Assembly: GCA_020434085.1 (NCBI GenBank)
Contig: JAGRBM010000227.1
Span: forward strand, 1 to 6,019
From: Chrysiogenia bacterium
Lineage (GTDB): Bacteria > JAGRBM01
DNA length: 6,019 nucleotides
Direction: 5' to 3'
The notes under the pieces were generated by a model that saw nothing but the letters and a program-made list of their open reading frames with translations, was not told the DNA's origin and made no database searches. Position numbers and translations under genes: made by a program. Shown here piece after piece: positions 1-5,485 of this stretch (positions within the stretch are counted from its first letter, which is position 1; every line of letters begins with the position of its first letter).

Positions 1-470
1 CCACGCAGCTCATGGCCCTGAGTATTCGGGGCAGCGGCGAATCGTTGTTCGGCGGCGCCGAGGTTTTGCAGCGCGTGGAAAATGCATCGAACCTGAGTTC
101 GGTAAGCGGCGCGGCGAGCGGCACGGCAAGGATCTTTGCCGCCATGGGAATCCTCGGGTGGAACTGGGACCCCGTCGCGATTGGCATTCGCGCGGAATGG
201 ATCCATGTGAGCGATCCCGACAATGTCGTGAGCGCCAGCGCGTGGGCGGGTCAGGCGATCGGACCATCGAATGTCCTGATTGGCGACGGTGACGTTTACG
301 GCGGCAGTGTGTTCCTCACCTGGGTGATTACCCGGGGCGTCTTCGTGCGGGGCGAATACCGCCTGGATGCCGCCGACTACGACACGGCCAGCACCGCCCT
401 CGCGATCATCAACCCCGACACCGCCAAGGCCCATCTGGGCCTCCTGCAGGTCAACGCCAGCTTCGAATAG
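1..470 (+). CDS. C-terminal part of an outer-membrane beta-barrel protein (porin-like), 5' truncated by the window edge
   Basis: The open frame is already running at base 3 and ends at TAG 468-470, so the start lies upstream; the ATG at 12 has no ribosome binding site in the visible bases and is probably internal. About 155 residues are visible. They alternate polar and hydrophobic residues in short stretches (for example GIRAEWIHVSD, GGSVFLTWVI, GVFVRGEYRLD, AHLGLLQVNASFE) separated by Asp/Asn/Gly/Ser-rich turns, as in transmembrane beta strands with loops. The last strand ends in Phe-Glu, close to the terminal-aromatic beta-signal read by the BAM complex. The order of strands and the EW-[VI]-H motif match the C-terminal third of the complete porin downstream, suggesting paralogues. 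The inferred role is an outer-membrane channel; substrate and exact family are not readable from this fragment. Confidence 0.75.
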   Translation, partial: TQLMALSIRGSGESLFGGAEVLQRVENASNLSSVSGAASGTARIFAAMGILGWNWDPVAIGIRAEWIHVSDPDNVVSASAWAGQAIGPSNVLIGDGDVYGGSVFLTWVITRGVFVRGEYRLDAADYDTASTALAIINPDTAKAHLGLLQVNASFE

Positions 471-609
471 ATCGCTATCCCTCCGGAATCATTTCTGATC
501 TGCTGGGCAAGTCTTCGTCACGAAGGCGATGTCCACGCGGAATTGCGACGTCCTGGCCTTGCCGATAAACTCAATAATAACAATCAGTTACGTGGCATCG
601 TGTCGATAG

Positions 610-625
610 TGTGATTTGTATCACA
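610..625 (+). promoter_or_regulatory. CRP-type operator, TGTGAT-TTGT-ATCACA
   Basis: The two arms, 610-615 and 620-625, are perfect six-base inverted repeats around a four-base centre, and they contain the full TGTGA-N6-TCACA core of the cAMP receptor protein site. The site sits in an AT-rich patch with a T run just downstream, as in strong enterobacterial sites. It lies about 250 bases before the porin start codon. A class II arrangement (centre near -41.5) would put the transcript start near 659, and a class I arrangement (-61.5) near 679; the hexamer TAGTGT at 647-652 is only a weak -10 candidate. The organism's own CRP/FNR-family regulator is not visible, so the identity of the binding protein is inferred. 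Confidence 0.65.
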
Positions 626-668
626 TTTCATTCCTGATCCCAGAGTTAGTGTTTTGCAAGATAGGACG

Positions 669-773
669 CCGCAAGTGTGACCCTGCCGCCAGAGGCAGAA
701 AAGGCCCGGGAACGGGCGCACCGGCGAGGCAGCAGAAAGTCAGGCATCAAGCGCGCTGGGTCGATACTTGCGG
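669..773 (+). ncRNA. Candidate structured leader RNA closed by a long-range helix (family not recognised)
   Basis: CCGCAAGT at 669-676 is exactly complementary to ACTTGCGG at 766-773. After a small internal loop, GACCC at 679-683 pairs with GGGTC at 758-762, giving about 13 base pairs that enclose roughly 75 bases. Inside lie a hairpin CTGCC/GGCAG (683-687 with 694-698; C683 can be used by only one of the two helices) and a hairpin GCCCG-GGAA-CGGGC (704-717) capped by a GNRA tetraloop. A second GGCAG at 728-732 could compete for CTGCC, giving an alternative fold. I compared it from memory with c-di-GMP, cobalamin, SAM, TPP and glycine riboswitch consensus motifs and found no match. It may be a cis-acting element of the porin mRNA or a processed small RNA; no covariation evidence is available here. 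Confidence 0.4.
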
Positions 774-787
774 TTCGAGGGCATGAG

Positions 788-853
788 GAAACGGAGACAA
801 GGGCAGAGGCGAACGCCCCTTCGTTTCATCACATCCGCCCCCAAAGCGGGGCG
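788..853 (+). promoter_or_regulatory. Two further leader hairpins in front of the porin ribosome binding site
   Basis: GAAACG at 788-793 can pair with CGTTTC at 822-827, and AAGGG at 799-803 with CCCTT at 817-821; together they form one imperfect stem with a five-base bulge (GAGAC, 794-798). A separate compact stem pairs CGCCCC (836-841) with GGGGCG (848-853) and ends four bases before the AGGAG ribosome binding site at 858-862. No T tract follows, so neither is a terminator. Such stems could affect mRNA stability or access to the ribosome binding site; that role is inferred. Confidence 0.35.
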
Positions 854-857
854 CCGT

Positions 858-870
858 AGGAGAGTAGAGG
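858..870 (+). promoter_or_regulatory. Ribosome binding site region of the porin gene
   Basis: AGGAG at 858-862 lies 11 bases before the ATG at 874, and a second purine tract, AGAGG at 866-870, lies 3 bases before it. The first is slightly far and the second rather close, but together they support ATG 874, which also begins a good signal peptide. Confidence 0.6.
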
Positions 871-873
871 CAC

Positions 874-2133
874 ATGAGAACAAAGTTTTTAGGTTTTCTC
901 TCAGCAGCAGTCCTGATACTGGGCGCAGGCGCGGGCTCCGCATACGCGGAGAGCTTTAGCCTCGGCGGCTCTTTCGATGGCTTCGGAGGCTGGTCGCACT
1001 CCGACAAGAACGGTCCACCGGTCGGACGCAGCCAGGCCTTCATGAATGAACTGCCGACGGTATGCTCGGCATCGAATGCGGCGGGCAATTGTCTCGTCAA
1101 CTTTGCCAACGTCACCCCGGGTGATACCGATTTCGGTATCTATGAAACTTCACTGAGCCTTGTCGGCGCCGGCGAAATCAACGAATACGCGGACATGGTC
1201 TTCCGGCTCGGCGTCTACGCCCCCGGTTCGGGCGATGATACCGCGGCGGCTGCCGGTCCCGGCGAAGTTTCGCTTCTCGTTGAACAGGCCTACGCGGATT
1301 TCCATACCGACGACGGCGAACTCGGCATGTCCATCGGCCGTCTTGCCCCGAACGTGGGCACCAGCCTTCACTCGGCCGACCGCGGCAGCCCCTTCCTCAG
1401 CATCGCACGCAGCAAGTTGCTGCCGACGCTCCTTACCGGTGGCATGGCCTATTACAAGAGCGGCGAAGTGACCGCTTCGGTGATGCTCTACAACGACCTG
1501 ATCGGTACCAACAACCAGACGGATCTGGACCTGGGTTACGCCGTTGCGTTGGCATACACCACCGACGAGATGAGCGCGCGCCTGTCGTGGTTCGCCTCGC
1601 CCGAGGCATTTGATGCCGCGCGGCCCGGTCTACCGGCACCCATTGCCGCACTTGCCCTTGCCGACCCCGACAACAAGAATTGGGTCAATGTCGTCAACAT
1701 CAACACGACCATGACGATGGATGAGATGAGCGCCTACCTCGATCTGACCTGGCGCCGCGACGGATTTGCGGGCTCCAAAGATCCCCAGGCGATTGCGATC
1801 GGACTGGGCGGCGAGCTCGATATGACGGATATGCTCTTCGGCGGACTCAGCTTTGAATGGGTTCATGGCAACAACGACGCGGGCTTCATTCCCGTCGGTC
1901 TGCTCAGCGGCACCGCCGGTATCAACAATGAAGACACGGTTGTTCTGAACCCCTACGTCGGAGTCCACCTTGCCGAGCGCACCGGCCTGACGCTGGGTTA
2001 CAATCTGGAGCATCGCTCCATCGATATTCCCGGCGACAACAATCGCAACTTCCACACGGTCTATGTGATGGCCACGGCGGTGTTCGACTCGGGCAGCGAG
2101 CCCCGTTCGCCGACCCTCCATCCGCTCAACTAG
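874..2133 (+). CDS. Outer-membrane beta-barrel porin, BBP2/OmpL-like
   Basis: The product has 419 residues. Residues 1-25 are a Sec signal peptide: a basic start (MRTK), a hydrophobic core (FLSAAVLILG) and an AYA cleavage site before E26. The mature part has no long hydrophobic helix but many alternating strands, loops rich in Asp/Asn/Gly and aromatic girdle residues. The segment at about 137-190 (EQAYADF, then GMSIGRLAPNVG, then SIARSKLLP and LTGGMAYY) has the layout I associate with the putative beta-barrel porin-2 family (PF07642): a strand, a GR-x-x-P-x-G turn and a following tG-x-x-x-y strand. Cys64 and Cys73 are close together in a predicted loop and could form a disulfide. The last barrel strand appears to end at ATAVF, followed by about 15 extra polar, Pro/Ser-rich residues, unlike a usual terminal aromatic. 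It probably forms a diffusion channel or solute porin; the substrate is unknown. It follows a related barrel gene and ends at a strong terminator. Confidence 0.8.
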   Translation: MRTKFLGFLSAAVLILGAGAGSAYAESFSLGGSFDGFGGWSHSDKNGPPVGRSQAFMNELPTVCSASNAAGNCLVNFANVTPGDTDFGIYETSLSLVGAGEINEYADMVFRLGVYAPGSGDDTAAAAGPGEVSLLVEQAYADFHTDDGELGMSIGRLAPNVGTSLHSADRGSPFLSIARSKLLPTLLTGGMAYYKSGEVTASVMLYNDLIGTNNQTDLDLGYAVALAYTTDEMSARLSWFASPEAFDAARPGLPAPIAALALADPDNKNWVNVVNINTTMTMDEMSAYLDLTWRRDGFAGSKDPQAIAIGLGGELDMTDMLFGGLSFEWVHGNNDAGFIPVGLLSGTAGINNEDTVVLNPYVGVHLAERTGLTLGYNLEHRSIDIPGDNNRNFHTVYVMATAVFDSGSEPRSPTLHPLN

Positions 2134-2160
2134 TCCGCTCTTCGACGAGCGCAAACCAAA

Positions 2161-2192
2161 AACGGGCGCCCGATCGGGCGCCCGTTTCTTTT
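2161..2192. terminator. Bidirectional intrinsic terminator between the porin gene and nth
   Basis: AACGGGCGCCC (2161-2171) and GGGCGCCCGTT (2176-2186) form a perfect 11-bp stem with the loop GATC. On the plus strand it is followed by TCTTTT, ending porin transcription. On the minus strand the stem is followed by the complement of the A run at 2158-2162, giving five T residues and then a T-rich stretch, so it can also end nth transcription. The nth stop codon (complement of 2191-2193) lies in the T tract right beside the stem. Confidence 0.9.
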
Positions 2193-2931
2193 ATACCCCG
2201 ATCTTCGGGCAGAGCGCCTCGAGCGGGCATTGCTCGCACAGAGGCTTTCGCGCGTCGCAGATCTGGCGGCCGTGGTCGATCATGCGGTGGGAAAACATCG
2301 TCCAGTCTTTTCCCGGCAGCAGCTTCATCAGTTCGAACTCGACCTTGACCGGGTCGGTCTCACCCGTGAGCCCCATGCGGCGCGAGAGGCGCCCCATGTG
2401 CGTGTCCACCGTGATGCCGGGCACGCCGTAGGCGTTTCCCAGGATGACGTTGGCGGTCTTGCGACCAAAACCCGGAAGCGTGCGCAGGTCGTCCATATTG
2501 TCGGGGACATTGCCGCCGAATTCACCGACCACACGCTGGGCGAACCCGATCAGGTTCTTCGCCTTGTTGCGGTAGAAGCCGGTGGAGCGGATGACTTCTT
2601 CGACTTCGGCCTGCGGGGCCTTTGCCAGCGAGGGCGCATCGGGCCAGCGCTTGAACAGGTCGGGGGTCACCATGTTCACCCGCTTGTCGGTGCACTGGGC
2701 CGAGAGAATGGTAGCCACCGAGAGCTGATAGGCGTCCTTGAAGTTGAGCGCGCAATGGGAGTCGGGATAGGCCTTTGCCAGCGCATCGAAGATCTTTGCC
2801 GCGCGCTCGGTCCGCTTGGCAAGCGATTCCAGCCGCGCCTTGCGCACGGGCCGCTTCGCGGTTTTTTTTGCAGCCTTCTTCGGCGCTTTCTTGGCGACTT
2901 TCTTCTTCGCCTTTTTCGCAGTCGGGGACAT
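2191..2931 (-). CDS. nth: Endonuclease III (DNA glycosylase/AP lyase) with a Lys-rich N-terminal tail
   Basis: The 246-residue product is a base excision repair enzyme that removes oxidised pyrimidines and cleaves the abasic site by beta-elimination. The core at about 37-246 contains LSAQCTDKRVN (76-86), the helix-hairpin-helix LPGFGRKTANVIL (152-164) with catalytic Lys158, and the VDTH motif with catalytic Asp176. It also has the [4Fe-4S] ligands in C-x6-C-x2-C-x5-C spacing (Cys225, 232, 235, 241), so the active site looks intact. The E. coli enzyme has 211 residues; the extra length is mostly a tail at residues 5-33 built of AKK/KKA/PKK units, like histone H1-type tails, probably disordered and DNA-binding. 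A good ribosome binding site (GGGAGG, complement of 2939-2944) lies 7 bases before the ATG, so the tail is translated. A small basic-protein gene lies 54 bases upstream on the same strand, and the 3' end abuts the shared terminator. Confidence 0.95.
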   Translation of the reverse strand: MSPTAKKAKKKVAKKAPKKAAKKTAKRPVRKARLESLAKRTERAAKIFDALAKAYPDSHCALNFKDAYQLSVATILSAQCTDKRVNMVTPDLFKRWPDAPSLAKAPQAEVEEVIRSTGFYRNKAKNLIGFAQRVVGEFGGNVPDNMDDLRTLPGFGRKTANVILGNAYGVPGITVDTHMGRLSRRMGLTGETDPVKVEFELMKLLPGKDWTMFSHRMIDHGRQICDARKPLCEQCPLEALCPKIGV

Positions 2932-2985
2932 GGGGAAACCTCCCGGCTTCCCTATGTAGCCGCTGGCGCCGCTGCGTGCGAGTGC

Positions 2986-3174
2986 TCAGCCCTTGGGCTT
3001 GTGGGACTTGCCGTGCGGATTTCTCAGACTGGCCTTCTTTTCCTTGGCATGGGGATTGGTGGTGGTGTCCTTCTTGATCGCCATCGCCGACTGCACCTTG
3101 CCGGGAGTCTTTTTGAGCGGCTTGCTCCGCTCGGGGTGATCGCGAATGACGTGGGTAGCGTTCTTTCTACTCAT
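2986..3174 (-). CDS. Small, strongly basic hypothetical protein (62 residues)
   Basis: I do not recognise a family. The start chosen is the ATG at 3172-3174, because a GGAGG sequence (on the complement, about 10 bases upstream) fits it; an upstream ATG at 3205-3207 would add 11 residues without such a site. The product has 13 Lys, 4 Arg and 5 His in 62 residues, few hydrophobic residues, no signal peptide and no membrane segment, so it is probably disordered and cytoplasmic. An NPH-[AG]-K motif occurs twice (residues 40-44 and 52-56), each followed by more basic residues, a small internal repeat. It lies 54 bases upstream of nth on the same strand and probably shares its transcript. Binding of nucleic acid or the ribosome is inferred from charge only. 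The clear ribosome binding site and operon position argue for a real gene. Confidence 0.6.
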   Translation of the reverse strand: MSRKNATHVIRDHPERSKPLKKTPGKVQSAMAIKKDTTTNPHAKEKKASLRNPHGKSHKPKG

Positions 3175-3313
3175 GGGTTTCGCCCTCCGGAAGTGAGTGC
3201 TTTTCACGCTATCGAAAGTGACAGCGCCGCGCCATGATTTTTCTCAGAGTTGCGCGAGGCCCCGAAGCCGTGTCACAAAACCGGGAGTCGAATCAGATAC
3301 TTGGAGCGGGGTA
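3175..3313. promoter_or_regulatory. Divergent intergenic region between the basic-protein/nth unit and the GMC oxidoreductase unit
   Basis: These 139 bases separate two genes read outward, so promoters for both directions must lie here or within the flanking genes. I see no convincing -35/-10 pair; GATACT at 3296-3301 is a possible but unsupported -10 for the plus strand. GTGACA (3218-3223) and TGTCAC (3271-3276) form a widely spaced six-base inverted repeat of unknown meaning. The plus-strand gene is preceded by GGAG at 3303-3306, seven bases before its ATG. Confidence 0.45.
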
Positions 3314-5485
3314 ATGGCGAAGGATCGCGTACGCGAAGAGGTAGCCGGGCAGCTTGCCGACCTGAAGGCACTGGAGCAGGACGCGCGGCTCTCGCGCCGG
3401 GCTTTTCTGCGCGGCAGCCTGCTGGGCAGCGCCGCGCTGGGCGTGGGCGCGCTGCTTCCGGCCGGGTGTGATTCCTACCCGGTGCCCGCCGCACAGAGTG
3501 CCGTCCTCAGCGACAAACAGCACGCGATTCTCTCGGCTATTTCCCGCGCGATCATCGGCGCGCCCGAGGATTTTCCCGACCCGGTGGAGTCCGGAACCGT
3601 CGCGCGACTCGACGGAATTCTCTCACAGCTCCCAGAAGAAATTCGCGATCAGTTCAAGCTGCTGCTCAACTTTTTCGAGCACGCGACTCCAATCTTTGGC
3701 GCGGGTCTCGGGCGCTTCACCAGCCTGTCACCCGAGCGGCAGGAAAAGTACGTGCGCTCGTGGATGGAGTCCTTACTTCGTTTCCGGCAAATGGCCTTTG
3801 CGGCGCTCAAGATGTTCGTCCAGCTCTCCTACTATGCCGGGGACAAAACCTGGCGCGCGCTCCGCTACGACGGGCCGTGGGTAGGGCGCTTTGAAATCGA
3901 TCCAATCGCACCGCCACTGGCGCGAAATCCCGAAGGCCCGGTCGCCGACAAGGGAGAGCTCGTTGAGGCGACCGACCACAAGGGCGACCTCGATCTCGAC
4001 TGCGAGATCTGCGTCGTGGGTTCCGGCGCGGGCGGCGCGGTGGTGGCCAAGGAACTGGCCGAGGCCGGCTTCGATGTGATCGTGCTCGAAGAGGGCGGCA
4101 ATCATCGAAGCAACACGTTTACCCAGCGCGAGGAAGAAATGGCGCCGCGCCTGTATCGCGAGGCGGGCGGGCGCACCACCTGGGATCTCTCCATCCCGAT
4201 CCTGCAGGGCCGCACGCTGGGCGGATCGACGGTGCACAACATCTGTCTTTCCTATCGGATCGAGCCGGCGATCATCGAGCGCTGGCGCCGCGAGTACGGC
4301 GTGAGCTTCACGCACAAGGATCTCGAGCCCCTTGCCGCGCGGGTCGAGCAGCACCTGGGTGTCAACCAGGTCCAGCCCTGGCAGGTGAACCTCAACAACC
4401 AGGCCTTCGCCAAAGGCTGCGAGAAGTGTGGTGTGAGCTGGGAGCGTCCCAATCACAACCGCGTGAACTGCCTGATGTGCGGTTTTTGCGATCAGGGTTG
4501 CGCCTACGATCGCAAGCAATCGATGCTCATCACGTATCTGCCGCGCGCGGTGCAGGCCGGCGCCCGGGTTTATACCGATTGCCGCGTGGACAGCGTGACC
4601 CGCAGCGGCGGCGCGGCAACCGGCGTCGAAGGCATGGTGCTCGACCGCGGCAGCTCGGAACCCAAGGGGCGCCTTCGCGTACGCGCGAAGAAGGTGATTC
4701 TCTCGGCCTCGGCCATCGATACGGTGCTGCTGCTCAGGCGTAGCGGCGTCGAAGATGAATCGGGTCTGCTCGGTCACCGCCTGCACGTTCATCCCTTTGC
4801 GACCGTCGCCGCCATGTACGACCGGCCCATCGAGGCCTGGCGCGGCATTCCCCAGTCGGCCTATTCCGACCACTACGCGCGCTTCAAGGAAGACGGCTAC
4901 GGCGGTTATGTGCTCATCCCGGGCTTCGCCCATCCGGGCATGGGGGCCTCGGTCATGCCGGGCATGGGCGCGCAGCATGGCGAGCTGATGAAACAGTATG
5001 CCTACACCGCCGCCGGCGGATTGATGCTCCACGACGAGACCCAGGGCGTGATCGGCGAGTTCCCGGTTGGGCGCCGCGCGCGCATTCACTACTGGCCTGA
5101 AGAGAGCGAGCACGCCGAGCTCAAGGACGCCGTCTCGAACCTTGCGAAGATCTATCTGGCTTCGGGTGCGACGAAGGTGCTGCTTCCCTGGAATGACGCA
5201 CCGATGGCCCGCACCGATGCCGAGGTGGACAAGCTGGTTGCCGAGCGGGAGATCGCGCCCCACAAGTTCCTGCTCACCAGCGTGCATCCGCAGGCGTCCT
5301 GCCCCATGGGCGAGGATTCCAAAAAGAGTGTCATCGACTCTCGCGGTAAGGTGCATGGGATGAGTGGGCTCTACGTCGCCGACGGCTCGGTATTTCCGAC
5401 CTCCATCGGCACGCCGCCGACCATTGCGATCGCGACGCTTGCGACCTGGATCGCAAACGGAATCGCGGCGGAGAAGGGCGCATGA
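3314..5485 (+). CDS. Tat-exported FAD-dependent GMC oxidoreductase, long-chain alcohol oxidase-like
   Basis: The product has 723 residues. ATG 3314 is chosen because GGAG lies seven bases upstream and it places a Tat signal near the N-terminus: SRRAFLRG (27-34), then a hydrophobic segment. The segment ends LLPAGC (Cys52), which is lipobox-like but has Pro at -3, so a lipoprotein anchor is uncertain. Residues about 65-190 form a helical region like gluconate 2-dehydrogenase subunit 3 and the N-terminus of fatty alcohol oxidases, ending in RYDGPW. The FAD-binding Rossmann motif VVGSGAGG lies at 234-241, with the strand-end Glu near 259-260, then GRTLGGSTVHN (299-309). A Cys-rich segment (369, 372, 386, 389, 392, 396) precedes TYLPRA, as in that subfamily. 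The C-terminal motif SVHPQASCPMG carries the likely catalytic His658. The usual second active-site Asn/His near 701 appears to be Pro (GTPPTIAI). It probably oxidises an alcohol in or facing the periplasm; the substrate is unknown. A PLP enzyme follows with overlapping start and stop codons. Confidence 0.88.
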   Translation: MAKDRVREEVAGQLADLKALEQDARLSRRAFLRGSLLGSAALGVGALLPAGCDSYPVPAAQSAVLSDKQHAILSAISRAIIGAPEDFPDPVESGTVARLDGILSQLPEEIRDQFKLLLNFFEHATPIFGAGLGRFTSLSPERQEKYVRSWMESLLRFRQMAFAALKMFVQLSYYAGDKTWRALRYDGPWVGRFEIDPIAPPLARNPEGPVADKGELVEATDHKGDLDLDCEICVVGSGAGGAVVAKELAEAGFDVIVLEEGGNHRSNTFTQREEEMAPRLYREAGGRTTWDLSIPILQGRTLGGSTVHNICLSYRIEPAIIERWRREYGVSFTHKDLEPLAARVEQHLGVNQVQPWQVNLNNQAFAKGCEKCGVSWERPNHNRVNCLMCGFCDQGCAYDRKQSMLITYLPRAVQAGARVYTDCRVDSVTRSGGAATGVEGMVLDRGSSEPKGRLRVRAKKVILSASAIDTVLLLRRSGVEDESGLLGHRLHVHPFATVAAMYDRPIEAWRGIPQSAYSDHYARFKEDGYGGYVLIPGFAHPGMGASVMPGMGAQHGELMKQYAYTAAGGLMLHDETQGVIGEFPVGRRARIHYWPEESEHAELKDAVSNLAKIYLASGATKVLLPWNDAPMARTDAEVDKLVAEREIAPHKFLLTSVHPQASCPMGEDSKKSVIDSRGKVHGMSGLYVADGSVFPTSIGTPPTIAIATLATWIANGIAAEKGA

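Larger units (their letters stand above)
471..873 (+). other. 403-base intergenic region upstream of the porin gene
   Basis: No convincing gene lies here. Bases 471-564 follow the upstream stop codon and contain only a short inverted repeat (CTTCG at 513-517 with CGAAG at 521-525) without a T tract, so I see no clear terminator for the upstream gene. Bases 565-660 are clearly AT-richer than the surroundings, as expected of a promoter region, and contain the CRP-type dyad annotated separately. Bases 661-873 are GC-rich again and have strong folding potential; they are probably the untranslated leader of the porin mRNA. Short frames crossing the leader have no ribosome binding site and no recognisable protein. 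Confidence 0.6.

Noticed and set aside
513-525. CTTCG/CGAAG inverted repeat after the upstream barrel gene as a terminator
   Set aside because: Only a 5-bp stem with no following T tract.
669-773. Known c-di-GMP or cobalamin riboswitch in the leader
   Set aside because: The conserved core sequences of these classes, as recalled, are absent; only the general multi-helix layout is similar.
677-859. Small plus-strand frame starting at GTG in the porin leader
   Set aside because: No ribosome binding site, composition unlike a protein, and the region is better explained as a structured leader.
747-1115. Minus-strand frame overlapping the porin leader and signal peptide
   Set aside because: Shadow frame over a clear coding gene and structured leader; no start signal or recognisable domain.
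2230-3237. 335-codon plus-strand frame opposite nth and the small basic gene
   Set aside because: Antisense shadow of nth, whose catalytic and Fe-S motifs are unambiguous.
3197-3313. Upstream GTG start adding 39 residues to the GMC oxidoreductase
   Set aside because: It would bury the Tat signal behind 39 extra residues and has no suitable ribosome binding site; ATG 3314 has GGAG at the right spacing.
3773-5356. 527-codon open frame on the minus strand across the GMC gene
   Set aside because: Long antisense frames are common opposite GC-rich genes with strong third-position bias. The translation is His/Ala/Gly-rich with no domain, and the plus strand has clear FAD motifs.
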